From: Daphnia carinata
Taxonomy: Eukaryota; Arthropoda; Branchiopoda; Diplostraca; Daphniidae
DNA: 64,000 nt
Reading direction: 5' to 3'
NCBI RefSeq assembly: GCF_022539665.2
Contig: NC_081337.1
Location: 4,130,679 to 4,194,678 of the forward strand
In this document: positions 40,118 through 50,858 of the stretch, one piece after another
How the letters are laid out: each line of letters starts with the position of its first letter
Numbering within the stretch: the stretch's first letter is position 1
The notes under the pieces: generated by a model
The model's database searches: none
Seen by the model: the letters and a program-made list of their open reading frames with translations, nothing else
What the model was told of the DNA's origin: nothing
Position numbers and translations under genes: made by a program

Positions 40118-41457
40118 GTCGAGAAAATGGGAAGGTTGAAGAGTGATTTCTTTCAGTAGTAATAGCAGTAATTCTGAGTAGAAATCATGATCACGGCCTT
40201 GACGGCAATCGCCAAGGGAACAGTTGCATCGTCACACCACGATAAAGTTTAACGGGTTGCAGTTGCATTCATTTCTGGCACGTCCAAATTATAAAATGCA
40301 CATCAGATTCAACAAACTTCCAGTCCAATCTACGACTGTCACTGTATGGTAACTGAAGAACTCACCAAATCCCAATGCTCAAATCCAAAAACCAAATTCA
40401 TCCACCAATTCCCAAAGCCCAACAGATAGGCAGCCAAAGTTTCACAGTTTACAACAAAAGAAAACGAAGCACTAGACGTAAAACGCAGAAATGACGTTTG
40501 TGGAAACGGTAGGATAAAACAGAGATATACTAAACGGGGGGACATTCACTAGAACCGCTTTTACGCTGTAGTTTCGGAGATTGGAGCTATTCTTTGGGAA
40601 ATTTACATTTATGGTACAATTCACTGCTTAAGGAAGAAAATAAAAAAACAGTGGCTAAAGACTGAGCAAGATTCGGAGCTCAGCGCTCCCTGAAACTAAT
40701 CGACAATGCTGTTATGTATTCAAACTTCGCAGGTAGAAAGCGACAATATCATTAGAAAAGTTGGCTCTTCGTTTTAAGATAGCATTAAAGAAAAGTTGTG
40801 AAGAAATATTTTCTACGCAAGTAGGAAATTTTGCAATAATGGCAACAATTCAAGTAAATTAAATTCATTTATTGTTTCCGCACCAAAATCTCGAATTTGA
40901 ATTTAAAGATTTATTTAAAAAACGTTCAGTATGATGCGATACCTAATAACTGAAAACTGGTATCGTATTTCTAGGAAGTTTATACTATTTCATTTTATTT
41001 ACGTTTCTTATGCGACGCATCCTAATATCATTTAACTTTTGGTAAATTGAAAACTAATTCCCATCAGTTTGTTGCATTAAAAAAAAACTGAGATTCTATT
41101 TTGGTGAAGTGCCGTATCCGATAAGAATTTTTTTTTCCACATTTGTCGTATCTGCTTCTCGAAACACAGAAAAAAAAGGACGGGTAAATTCTATCCAAAA
41201 TCACTGGAAGTCGGAGCAGCATCTCATATTCTCAATTTCTCGTTGATTTACACATTCCAAATCCCGTGTTTTAACATGGTTTGCATTTAACCTCATAGGC
41301 AACCACTAACATCGGAACATTAATCAACATCGATGTGGAAGCTGGCTGCTTTAAGCAGTCGAGTGGCCTGCTTTTTCTTATATAAAATTTTTCCTGCGTT
41401 TCGCTTGTAATCCAATCATTTCTGGATACTAACTGTCAACCACTACTGTTGATGAAC
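40118..41457. promoter_or_regulatory. Divergent region between Sos and DRAP1
   Basis: About 1.3 kb separating two start codons on opposite strands. AT-rich in the middle; must contain both promoters and 5' UTRs, but no element could be pinned down. Confidence 0.5.
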
Positions 41458-42772
41458 ATGCCCAGCAAAAAGAAAAAATACAACGCCCGATTTCCGCCCG
41501 TGAGTTGTATTTTGTGATCTCTTTTTCTTGCAGTAGACGCAAGCGCTGTCTTCCAATGAAGCGTACAGATGATTTGTTTGTTATTTTGATTGTTTATCTC
41601 AGAGGATTTCAGTGTTTTATTAACTTCTTCAATCTAAACCGAAAACTTTTGATTTTAAATCCTTGTTTATGGAGTAAACATAAAATCAAACTGAGGAACC
41701 ACTTATTTCTTTCTCTCTCTTAGGCCCGGATAAAGAAGATTATGCAGACAGATGAAGAAGTTGGAAAAGTGGCTGCTCCTGTTCCTGTCATCATCTATAT
41801 CCTTTTAAATTTTTACCCATAAGTTTAGTTTACTGTCAAATTCAATGTTTAATTTCCTTAACTGCCTTTCATTTACCTCGAGCATTGGAGCTTTTTGTAG
41901 AGTCACTCCTTACCAAGGCCGTACAGATCACCTCAGCTAGGAATGCTAAAACACTCAGCCCTGCTCATCTGTAAGATCAAGGTCTCCAACCAGTTCACTC
42001 AATTCAAGTAACACATCTCTTTTTAGGAAGCAATGCATTCTTGCTGAAAGTCGGTTTGACTTCTTGAAAGATCTGGTCCTTACAATTCCTGATGTCCAGA
42101 CAGAAGGTGAAGATAATGGGGTAACTAGTGTGCCCTCGACACCTACTGCGCAATTGGCGCAACCATTAGTTTTCCGATCGCTTAGCGAAGCGGGATCATC
42201 GTCATCCACTAACAAGAGTAGAGGAACCGGAACTGGGAGACCCAGAGGTCGCCCAAGAAAAAACCCCGCCACTCTCGGATCTGCTGCGCCAAACAACCAA
42301 AGGTCTTTTTTTATTTATGCACATAAGTCGTCTATTACACTTGAGTAATTACTACACTCTAAAATTATTTGAGTATGCGATTGGTAACTTGTGCTTTCTT
42401 TTTTTTGTCAGGAAATGGGCTGAAAGAAAGTCAGACAGTGAAGAGACTGACTCGGGTGACTCGGAAGATGACGACGATGATGACAATAACAGCACCGACA
42501 CGGATTCCTTGCCTAAAGGATCTTCGTCGTCTAAGAATGGTAGAGATATCCCTCCAGCTACTGCCCATCAAGCGTCTGTTCAGTTTAATGCCGTCCAGCC
42601 TAACTTCTATCAAGAAATTGGCGGCAATAACTCGTCTTTTCAAATCCAAATTAACTTACCTCCTCAAACTGCTCCGAGTGAGAGCGATAAAATGAGCAAT
42701 GGCCAACAGAATGAAGAGGCGCCTCCCACCGCGCACCACGCCAACGACGACGACGACGATTACGACACATAA
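41458..42772 (+). CDS. DRAP1: NC2-alpha (DR1-associated corepressor)
   Basis: Histone-fold partner of DR1 (NC2-beta); the pair binds TBP on DNA and blocks TFIIA/TFIIB entry. Five coding exons (41458-41499, 41724-41796, 41877-41970, 42027-42302, 42412-42772) give 846 nt, 281 residues. Seen: [14 protein letters not shown] start as in vertebrates, histone fold about 14-85 ([52 protein letters not shown]), then [13 protein letters not shown]. An AT-hook-like [11 protein letters not shown] and an acidic tail ending DDDDDYDT follow. Intron 2 (41797-41876) begins ATATCCTTTT and ends TTTAC with a TTCCTTAAC branch site: a U12-type AT-AC intron. Only this splice gives the conserved VIISRALELF. An in-frame ATG six bases upstream (41452) is an alternative start. 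Confidence 0.95.
41797..41876 (+). other. U12-type AT-AC intron
   Basis: 80-bp intron with 5' site ATATCCTTTT, branch-site match TTCCTTAACT (about 41854-41863) and 3' end AC about 14 nt further on. These match the minor-spliceosome consensus sequences. No GT donor or AG acceptor in the interval gives the right frame. Confidence 0.92.
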
Positions 42773-43080
42773 TCAACTCCAAAATGTCTCCCAATTTTGT
42801 CTGTTCTCCCCCCCCTCTTCTCACATCTTTCCCAATCGATTTGTCCCCATCGTCTGATATTATAACCTTCGGTAACCACAGAATCTTCTTTTTCCAAGCA
42901 TCACGAATCCACGCCTTCCCCTCAAACCATCATCTCCCCACATGCTGCACAATTGAAATAGTTTTTTTTGTTTGTTCTTTTTTAATTTTCGTTTTTTTTT
43001 CTATTTTCTTATTTTTTTTTTTGAGGGGAACTTTTTCGATTTTCCAAGACTTAATCCTTTATTCAGTGCTGTGAAATAAA
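42773..43080 (+). terminator. DRAP1 3' UTR with poly(A) signal
   Basis: Pyrimidine-rich sequence after the stop codon ending in AATAAA at 43075-43080, the first canonical signal downstream. GT-rich sequence follows, as expected of a cleavage site. Confidence 0.65.
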
Positions 43081-44214
43081 TGCGCCCATGGGATGATGTT
43101 GACCAAATGTGTTACGTCCTTCAGGTGTGAAACCACCATTTTTATTTTATTTTGTCAGTCCGTTTTTTTGCCATTTAAACATCCCCCCCCCCAAATACTT
43201 ATGCATGTGTTTTTTGGGGGAGGGGGTTTTTTCTTGTTTATTTTTTTTTTTTTTAGTAGGGGACTCCAGGAGTATATAGTTATTCAATTAAAATTGTTTC
43301 TTTCAGAGGAACAAAAAATAGGAAGTCAAATACCATTTTTTCATTGGGCGAAGTATTGAGAAAAATCACAATGGTGAACCCGCGATCATGACGTCACATT
43401 TTTCTTTACAAAAAAAAAAAAGAAAAACTCCTACACTTGCGGTGTTTTGGGAAGGAAAATGATTCGTTGAATGTCTATTCCCTAATTGGCATGATCAGGA
43501 AATCAAGATTAGGATTGTTTATTCTTTAAGAATTTCCCGATAGGGTCTCTACCGGAAACCACACAATTTTATTAACATTTTTTTTTTTTGTTTGTGGTTA
43601 ATCCTTACCAAACATTTTTCTAATACGTTTGTCTTCGAAAAGCAGCTGGTTTGGCTCTAACAAAATTTTCTAAAAAGGTTTTTGAGGTTTACATCAATCA
43701 TCGACCACTAACAGTTGTACGCAAAGGCAAGTTGATAATTGCTGGTTTAACCGCTGGGCTTCGACACAGACGGCATTTGTTTTTACGTGTAGCTATTCTT
43801 CGAAGAAAAATTGTCAGGAGAAGGAAAACGGTTGTCTTCTCTGAGAGTTTTTAAACGTGTTCCTAAATAGTTTACCAACTGCAAGTGAGAAAATAACAAT
43901 TGTTCGCGAAATAGGGTATACAAAATCAGAAGCCTTTCTCTTGTATTACTACAACGTGCAACACAGTATTTTCACATTAAAATTTTTTCGCAAAACAGAA
44001 AACAGGGCTGTTTTAGTTCAAGAAATTCTTAACATAATTCATACAAGCCTGTTTATTTGTTTTGAAATAAACTTCGGCGACGGATTTGCAACAGTGCAAG
44101 AAGCGTGACTAGACCTAGCAGCGAAAATATTGTACAATCAGTGCTTTTTCTAGAATTTTATCTTTTTTTTTCTTGCAGCAAGGGGGGGGGGGGAACGAAG
44201 GTTGGTATTGATCT
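43081..44214. other. Spacer, low complexity
   Basis: Contains C, G, T and A homopolymers (for example near 43180-43260 and 44183-44194). A Lys/Arg-rich 67-codon frame at 43651-43854 has no ATG start and no recognisable family. Confidence 0.5.
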
Positions 44215-46128
44215 TCAATCAGACAACGCATCCAACAATCTACGCGCCTGCAGGCAGACATCCGGATTTGCATGACGTTCGGACAAACTTCGAACTTTTT
44301 TCTTTAATCTCTCCACTATAGACAGACCAAAAACAGCAGCATACCTAAAAATCACAAAACTGTTTAATTTTGAACAATGAAAAACGTAAGTAGACACTAA
44401 CATCGTGTCCGGGGCGGCGGCTTTATTTTCGGCTGGTAAATGAAGTGGGTCAATATTCAGTTGTTTGGTAACACTTGCTAAATTAGCAAGAAGGGTAAGA
44501 ACACGTAAAACCACTTCCTCAGGCATGGAAATGTCGACCATATAGATCAACTTAGAAGGTGCCTGTAAATTGATTACGCAAATGAAATTTCTACATGAAA
44601 TAAAGGAAAGAATTTCACTACCTGAGCAGCCAAAAGGCTTGGAACCATTTCTTCGTTGCAACTCTGAAAGTAAAATATTGTCAAATACTGCATAACAAAG
44701 TTATGTCTCTACTGCCAATTTACGAGATTGATTAATAAGCGTAGGGACTGGAAGGAAACACCGTCACTATTCCAATGGCCTTCATCCAGTAAGCTATAGC
44801 ACTTGTGAAGTGAAGTTTTGATTTCTTTATGCCACGAAGGCATGACAGAAATATTTATTAAAGCCAATAGTGCCGAAGCAATCAAGGCTGGATCAGCTAA
44901 CGTTGCCGTACGGAACAGGGAAACCAAACTAATGGTGACCGATCGCATTTCTGCAAAATTAATAAGTTAAGTCGTATATATCCAACATGGGAAAGTTTAT
45001 CTCCGTTACCAATATTGTTTTTCTCGTTCATTGCCATATTGGCGACTACCAAGCAAGTTTTCTGCTTTATTTGTCGATTTGAATGCAATACCAGTTTCGG
45101 TAGAACTGCAATGAGACCTGCTTCCCTAAATTTGTCCTGGTTGGCGGTGAATACAGCCAAATTTGCAACAATTGTTAATGTACCCAAAAGCAAGGGAGTT
45201 TCATTTGAAGCCAGCACAGCAGCTAAGTGCTGAGCTTCCTGAAGGCTTATTTCTCTAGTAAAAGGAATTAAAATCATCATGAATCCTCCTTAAAAGGAAA
45301 TACTTTAATTCTTATTGTAACAAAACTAGACTTGGACACACTAACATACCTATGGCTATCGCTTAACAGATCGGGAAGTTTTTGGGTGATGTTGTCTTTC
45401 TCAACATGCCAAAGTTGCTCACATTCTTTCAACTTTGTATTATCACCCACTTCCAATAACACCTAGTTAGACTAGGTATTATAAAATTATTATCAAAAAC
45501 TTTATCAAATTGAGATATACCTTATTTGAGGATTTCAAAGATTCGGTTCTACTCCAGCGATACCTATTTGGTGAGTGACCAGGAGAGTAATGCTGATCTC
45601 TATCAGCCTCTACATATTCAGGAATGTGACGAACATCAACTGGGCTGAGAAGTCGAGGGGAGCCCCATGGCGTAACCTGAATTAAATAGGCTAGAATAAT
45701 CAAACTCTTTATTACCAAAAAAAAAAAATAACGGTTTCTACCTGTAAACTTCTTCCGCTGACACCATTCATCTTACAATTGGCATTGGTTTGAATAGCTG
45801 TTACAGCACTAGCAAACTGTCTGGCTTGCATGTTCAGATCTCGTATACGTTCCTGAACAGATTTTGGCCTCAGAACAATTTTTGGTTGTCCATCTGTGAA
45901 AAAATCTCCCAACAATCCATCCGTTTGCGTGGTTTGCGACAACCGTCGAAGGAAAACGCTGCGATGTGGCGAGTCCTCATTTCCTCTGCCTCTTCGTCTT
46001 CTTGAGAAGGCTGTTCTGCAAACGGAATATCCTACATATGCGAACCCAGCCACTACTGCCGAGCAGAAGGCGATTTTGTTAATTGCACGATCTGTATTTA
46101 AGTTTAAATTTAAGTTCACTAAGGACAT
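44215..46128 (-). CDS. Armadillo-repeat protein, ARMC10/ARMCX-like
   Basis: Probably anchored in the mitochondrial outer membrane; vertebrate relatives affect mitochondrial distribution and fission. Eight coding exons: 45742-46128, 45521-45676, 45350-45462, 45010-45254, 44724-44950, 44622-44663, 44402-44562, 44215-44344, total 1461 nt (486 residues). N terminus has one hydrophobic segment (about 17-38, KIAFCSAVVAGFAYVGYSVC) followed by RRRRGRG, the signal-anchor pattern of the family. A charged linker leads to armadillo-like helices (about 220-480): LLLGTLTIVANLAVF, IKQKTCLVVANMAMNEKN, SLRLLINLSCNEEMVPSLLAAQ, EEVVLRVLTLLANLAS. The LRLLINLS..E.M...LLAAQ block resembles ARMC10 closely. Identity with ARMC10 rather than another single-copy relative is inference. 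Confidence 0.85.
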
Positions 46129-46381
46129 ATCAAACTATAAAAATGTTAACAGGTTTGAATATGAAATGTTGAAGGAAATGACAATTTTTAACAAATAACG
46201 GGATAACAACTGAAGGCTAACGGATCAGACAGACGACAGAAAGTTCAATCAATAACATTGACACAACCATGAAGCAGCAAGGAGCAGCAACAAGGGAACC
46301 CTTTGCATTGGAGAACTTAAGCTACGCATGTTAAGCTCCATAGATGGAGTGGCAGCTCTTCAATCGGAATGGTATGGCATC
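46129..46381. promoter_or_regulatory. Upstream region of the ARMC10-like gene
   Basis: Short AT-rich stretch between the start codon and the repeat block; expected to hold the promoter, nothing specific recognised. Confidence 0.4.
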
Positions 46382-47204
46382 GAATATTTGACACAATGCT
46401 AGCGCGCCAGTACGCTACAGCGCTAGCGCGATGCAGGAGATATATTCGGTGTATTTCCAAAATGGTTGATCTAATAAAAAAATAACAATTTTATAGGAAC
46501 CAGCATTCGATTTTGAGCATATCATGTGATATTCAACCAATTCCGATGCGTGCCGGTTTTTGCAGAAAAAATTTTTAAGCCCGACTGAATAATGAGCCCG
46601 ACTTTTCTTATTTCTTGCATGAATATTTGGTGTAATTCAAAACGGCTAACTTGACAAGAAAACGAGTGGCTTTTTTTGAGTCAGCTCTAAACTTTAATTA
46701 TACTGTTTGATTTTCATCGAATTCCAAGAGATGACATTTTGGCCGATTTTGTCAAAGTGGTAAGGCTTATTGCCTTTGCACTTCTTCATTTTTGGCAAAA
46801 TTTTAAATTTCGCTTAAAATACGTGATTTCAATTCAGAATTGCATGCTTATCACGGAAATCAAATTTATTTTTCAAATGGCCTGATAGTTTTTTAATTGA
46901 ACGTAAAAAACGAAAAAAAAATATAAAAAATCGGGCTTATTTATTTAGTCGGGCTTAAAAAAATTTTCTACAAAAACTGACACTCATTGGAATTGCTTGC
47001 ATATTACAAGATATACTCAAAATTGAATGCTGATTCCGGGAAAATTACTATTTTTTTTCATTAATAAATCGTTTTTTAAATACATTGAATATTTAACACA
47101 ATGCTAGCGCGCCAGTACGCTATAGCGCTAGCGTTATGCAGCAGAAATATTCGGTGTATTTCCCAAACGGTTAACTTAATGAAAAAAATAACAATGTTAT
47201 CGGA
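46382..47204. repeat. Composite repeat: 117-bp direct repeats around an inverted-repeat element
   Basis: Near-identical blocks at 46382-46498 and 47087-47204 share GAATATTT.ACACAATGCTAGCGCGCCAGTACGCTA and ATTCGGTGTATTTCC, differing at scattered positions. Each holds an 8-bp inverted pair GCTAGCGC...GCGCTAGC. Between them, TTTTTAAGCCCGACT...AGCCCGA (46572-46602) recurs inverted at 46930-46961, bounding a segment related to the repeats at 2600-3460. It could be a small terminal-direct-repeat transposon or a MITE inserted in a tandem array. Confidence 0.7.
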
Positions 47205-47542
47205 TTAATAATGTAATGTAATCTAATGTAATAATTTATAATTCTTGTTACACTTTGGACTCTTGAAGAACAAACGAGAGCGTGAGAATTTTGTAGGAGA
47301 AAATTCTTATTGATAGTGAAGGCTTGTACAGGACACGTAAGCTGTGTCGAATATTTTGTAACCCGAACGCCACAAAATACGTGACCAAAAGACAACCAAT
47401 CGCCAATCTCTATCCGTTTAGGTCTGTACGGGCAACATATCCCGTCAAGCTTCAGACTAGAACGCCCCACCCACAAGGTTCCACCTAATTGAAGTTGTTT
47501 ACGCCTAACGGGACGGGAAGTTTTCTGTGTCACTCTTTCCAT
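47171..47542 (-). CDS. Hypothetical protein, uncertain
   Basis: An uninterrupted frame of about 123 codons begins METhionine-Glu-Arg-Val-Thr-Gln-Lys-Thr and has balanced composition in its first 90 residues (GGTLWVGRSSL; IEIGDWLSFGHVFCGVRVT), unlike the surrounding AT-rich noise. Its last part becomes AT-driven and its stop falls inside the direct repeat ending at 47204. I do not recognise the family; a beta-rich, OB-like fold is only a guess. It lies divergent to the D-dopachrome tautomerase gene. A truncated or decayed coding exon is as likely as an intact gene. Confidence 0.3.
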   Translation of the reverse strand: MERVTQKTSRPVRRKQLQLGGTLWVGRSSLKLDGICCPYRPKRIEIGDWLSFGHVFCGVRVTKYSTQLTCPVQAFTINKNFLLQNSHALVCSSRVQSVTRIINYYIRLHYIINPITLLFFSLS

Positions 47543-47554
47543 TATACTTGCCAC

Positions 47555-47929
47555 AGTGTTCGATATCTTTCAACCATCTTCGACATTTTAAAACTCTACG
47601 TACGTTTAATTTAGTTGTCATGCTTGTGTGTCTATGACATCAGGCTGAATTCGTGCAAGAACTCCATTAGGAAAATTAACAGGTGGGTTTTCTTATCATC
47701 ATTGCAGCTAACCGCCGAGTTGTGAAGACGAAATCATATCTGCTGTAGTTTGACCTAAATTCGCGGTAACACAGCAACGTCTCCCACAGGCCAAGAGCTC
47801 AAGATCAATTCGTAGGCCAATTGTTTTGGTTACAATAACATATTATATATTTAATCTAGTTTTTTTTTTTGTTAACGACTTGGACACAAAGAATTCTCGT
47901 TAAAACTGCTTGGTTGTTGGAGGAATAAA
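47555..47929 (+). promoter_or_regulatory. Upstream region of the D-dopachrome tautomerase gene
   Basis: About 375 bp between the hypothetical minus-strand frame and the DDT start. Should contain the DDT promoter; no element assigned. Confidence 0.4.
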
Positions 47930-48418
47930 ATGCCTATTGTGACAGTTGAAACCAATTTATCATATGCTCAGTTACCAGATGATTTTGGCCCAAAACTGTC
48001 CAGATTTACCAGCGAGACGCTGAACAAACCAGAAGAAGTAAGAATTAAAGTAGCACAAGGTAAAAGATGTCATCTTCAGAACGCAATGTAGTCTGTGTTT
48101 TTAGCGGATTACCATCAGCCTAGTAACCGATCGCCGAATGTGGCGCAATGGAAGTGATTTGCCAATGATGCAAATTTACGTTTCAGCCATTGGTGCAGTT
48201 TCAACTGCCGAACAGAATACCGTCCACGCGCAAAAATTTACCGATTTCATGAAGTCACAAACAGGACTCCCGACGGAAAGGTAGGCCACCGATCGACTGT
48301 AGTTTAAATAAAGGAAAGCAGATAATCACAAGAATTGCTCTCTTTCAACAGAGTTTTCCTTTTATTTACTCCTTTGGAAGCTTGGCAAATAGGGAAAGAT
48401 GGAATGGTGGCATGTTAA
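47930..48418 (+). CDS. DDT: D-dopachrome tautomerase / MIF-family protein
   Basis: Small trimeric tautomerase, cytosolic or secreted without a signal peptide; in vertebrates a cytokine-like relative of MIF. Three coding exons (47930-48037, 48105-48280, 48352-48418) give 351 nt, 116 residues, exactly family size. The catalytic proline directly follows Met (MPIVTVETNL). ISLVTDRRMWRNGS, MQIYVSAIG and TAEQN match the family core. The end, FTPLEAWQIGKDGMV, matches the DDT rather than the MIF subfamily (which ends differently). Splice choice at exon 1: using GAAGAA/GTAAGA restores KPEERITISLV; reading on would hit stops. Confidence 0.92.
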
Positions 48419-48939
48419 ACTGATGTCCCTTGTTAAGGAACAAGGTGATCAGGACATCTGCAGGAATCAGAATGTAGGTCTTCATTCATTAATAAGGGTT
48501 TTCAATTCATTCCATCTCTTTGTTTATGAAACATCTCCTTATTAGTGAACAATATGTTTCGGAATTTTCCTACCGTTCTTTAGATCATATAATGAGAAAC
48601 GTAAATGGGATACTAGGTAAAAAGGCATGTACTGTTTTGGGATAAACCAAATTCAATTGAAATAGAAAATTCCCATTTTTAAAAATAACACCTTCCTATG
48701 CAATGTGGTTCTCCTGTAGATGATCAGCAAAAATAAATGTAGAACCTAGCATAGAATTCTCTTGTCAACTCAGTTTCAGAATTACATCTAAACATGACAT
48801 GTAATAGAATATACAAGTAACATGGTTACACAAATATTTTTCAAATTAAAAACATACTGACTAGCTACTCTGCACAACAAAATTGGAATGAAGAACCAAA
48901 CTTATTTGATTTTAACATATTTTATTCTTCACCCACCAT
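48419..48939. other. Convergent 3' region of DDT and bublin
   Basis: About 520 bp between facing stops. AATAAA at 48732-48737 on the plus strand and TTTATT near 48921 (minus-strand AATAAA, just after the bublin stop) are plausible poly(A) signals. Confidence 0.5.
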
Positions 48940-49512
48940 TCAGTCTGTTGCAAGATCAGAACTGCTGTCAGCCTCTCTCTCGTTCACTATATTCTGTCTA
49001 ATCTCTCGACTGGTCTCCAATAGTGCTTTTAGCTGGGATTGAATGTGATCATTTTTCTGCTCGAGAACATCTAGGACACTATTTAGATCATCCAGCTGCT
49101 TGTCCAGTGAAGAATATTCTGAAAGATTACATTTTCAATTTTGTTTGATCTTTGTTTTAATCAAGAAAATAATTGACATTACCAACCTGGATCAGTTTCT
49201 TCAGATTCATCACATATTTCATTTTCATAATTTTCATCCATATTTGGACTACCCATCATTACATCATCCTCTCCACTTGCAACACTGTTATGCTGTTCAT
49301 CTAACAGAAAGGTAAAAACAAAACAAAGGAAGTTGAGGTGCAAATGCAAGGGTAAGAGGGAATACAATCTGTCAGTCAATCATTGCTGTGATTTACATGA
49401 CAGCAGTCTTCAACTTCTTTCAGCAAAATCTTTAATTACGTTTACCTTCGTTTACTGACAATTCTTCGCCATTGGCTTTGTCAGGATCATTAAAATTCAT
49501 ATTTCTGACCAT
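48940..49512 (-). CDS. BBLN: Bublin coiled-coil protein (C9orf16 homologue, UPF0184)
   Basis: Small coiled-coil protein linked to intermediate-filament organisation in other animals. Exons 49446-49512, 49187-49300 and 48940-49118 give 360 nt, 119 residues, longer than the vertebrate protein because of an acidic N-terminal part (DEQHNS; ENEICDESEETDPE). The C-terminal half carries the diagnostic block YSSLDKQLDDLNSVLDVLEQ followed by KNDHIQSQLKALLETSREIR, aligned by eye to vertebrate NSCLDHLEEKNDHLHARLQE. The first ATG is at 49512; a second in frame lies four codons downstream. Divergent to the palmitoyltransferase gene with about 345 bp between starts. Confidence 0.88.
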
Positions 49513-49856
49513 GTTTCAGGGTAGGAAACATGTATTTCTAATTTGGACAATGCAGAACTAGAGAAGCTCCTAACACGAACAGAATCGAACAGTCACGTGA
49601 GGAAGAACGAAACTTTAAAACCACTACAGGTTTATGCAAAGCGGTTAACGTTCGAACTTCGAAGCTTTCATGATTTGCCGAACCCTACCTTTCTCTGTTG
49701 CCATGACTACTGCTCTTAACTAGTCACGGGACGCTCACAGCTGCCAGTTGGATTTGCCTTCTACTCAAGTATACAAAATAACAGAGAAAAGCTTTGGGTT
49801 TGAAGAAACACGCATGAGTGTTACCATAGAGGTAATGGTGGTGTAGCCAGTCAGAA
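49513..49856. promoter_or_regulatory. Short bidirectional promoter region (BBLN / ZDHHC24-like)
   Basis: Two start codons on opposite strands are 344 bp apart, so the two genes must share or abut promoters. No TATA box evident. Confidence 0.5.
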
Positions 49857-50858
49857 ATGTTACGCTTTCGCGATCGTGTTCTCCCGAAAATTCTGTCAGA
49901 ATTAGTTGCTTTAGGATTCGTTTTTTTCATAATACCAGCAATTTACATATTTGAGCTTGCAGTTGTTCTACCGGCTGTTTACGATGGAAAGAAAGAGTTT
50001 GACAAGTTTTGGTTCTATTTCCATTCTGCTTGTGGAACTTACGTAATGTTTAATGTAGTCGGAAATCTAATAGGAGTCATTCTGGTTGATACCAGTGCCA
50101 AACACCTAATTGTCGACACGAAAATGGTATTGTCACAATTATTTATAATTCATATTCCATCTCTAATCATGTTATTTTACCTGAAGGCTAGTTCATCAGC
50201 AGGATGGCATTTTTGTTCTTTTTGTGAAACATTATCTCCTCCCAGATCATGGCATTGCAGCCAGTGCAACACTTGCATCTTGAAACGTGAGGTAAGAAAG
50301 GTCTCCAATGGCTAGTGTTATTCTACATATTTTTTAAACTTTTTTTAAAAAAAATTTCAGCACCACTGTGGCTTTACTGGATGCTGCATTGGCTACAACA
50401 ATTTCAGATTTTTCTATCTCTTTTTGGCCTATCTTTTCCGTGCTACCATATATGCTACATACTTCAACCACTATTTTATCTGGTCTCAAGTCATAGAATT
50501 TGAGTGGTCTCACATCATTCGCATAGCCATGCCTCTTACTATTCTTTTCTTTGGCATAGACACCTCAATGACACAGTTGTACTTCTTTTACTATTCCATC
50601 ACAATGATAGGATGTTGTTTCAGTGGTGTATTACTGTATCAACAGAGCAATTTAGCCTTTTTCAATCAAACGTCGTGGGAGAGGGATAAAGGTACTAACG
50701 ACCACGATTGTGGTGTGATGCACAACATTCGTGATGCTCTAGGACGTCGATGGCACCTCATTTGGCTGTGTCCCTTCTTGCAATCTCCACTACCGCACAA
50801 AGGCATCAAATGGATGACACGGGATCAAGTTCCGCTAGAAGGAACAAAAAATAAATGA
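49857..50858 (+). CDS. Palmitoyltransferase, ZDHHC24-like, with EHHC motif
   Basis: Multi-pass Golgi/ER membrane enzyme class that S-acylates proteins. Two coding exons (49857-50291, 50361-50858) give 310 residues. Two N-terminal membrane helices (about 18-40 and 55-80), a cysteine-rich domain HFCSFCETLSPPRSWHCSQC then CNTCILKRE/HHCGFTGCCIGYNN, and C-terminal helices. The exon junction falls inside the catalytic motif: GAG ends exon 1 and CACCACTGT opens exon 2, giving Glu-His-His-Cys instead of Asp-His-His-Cys. No alternative splice restores Asp. Cysteines and the following TGCCIG..NFRFF are intact, so activity is possible. Assignment to the ZDHHC24 branch rests on the SPPRSWHC and NNFRFFYLFL blocks. 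Confidence 0.9.

Noticed and set aside
43651-43854. Arg/Lys-rich frame
   Set aside because: No ATG start, AT-driven composition, no partner exon.
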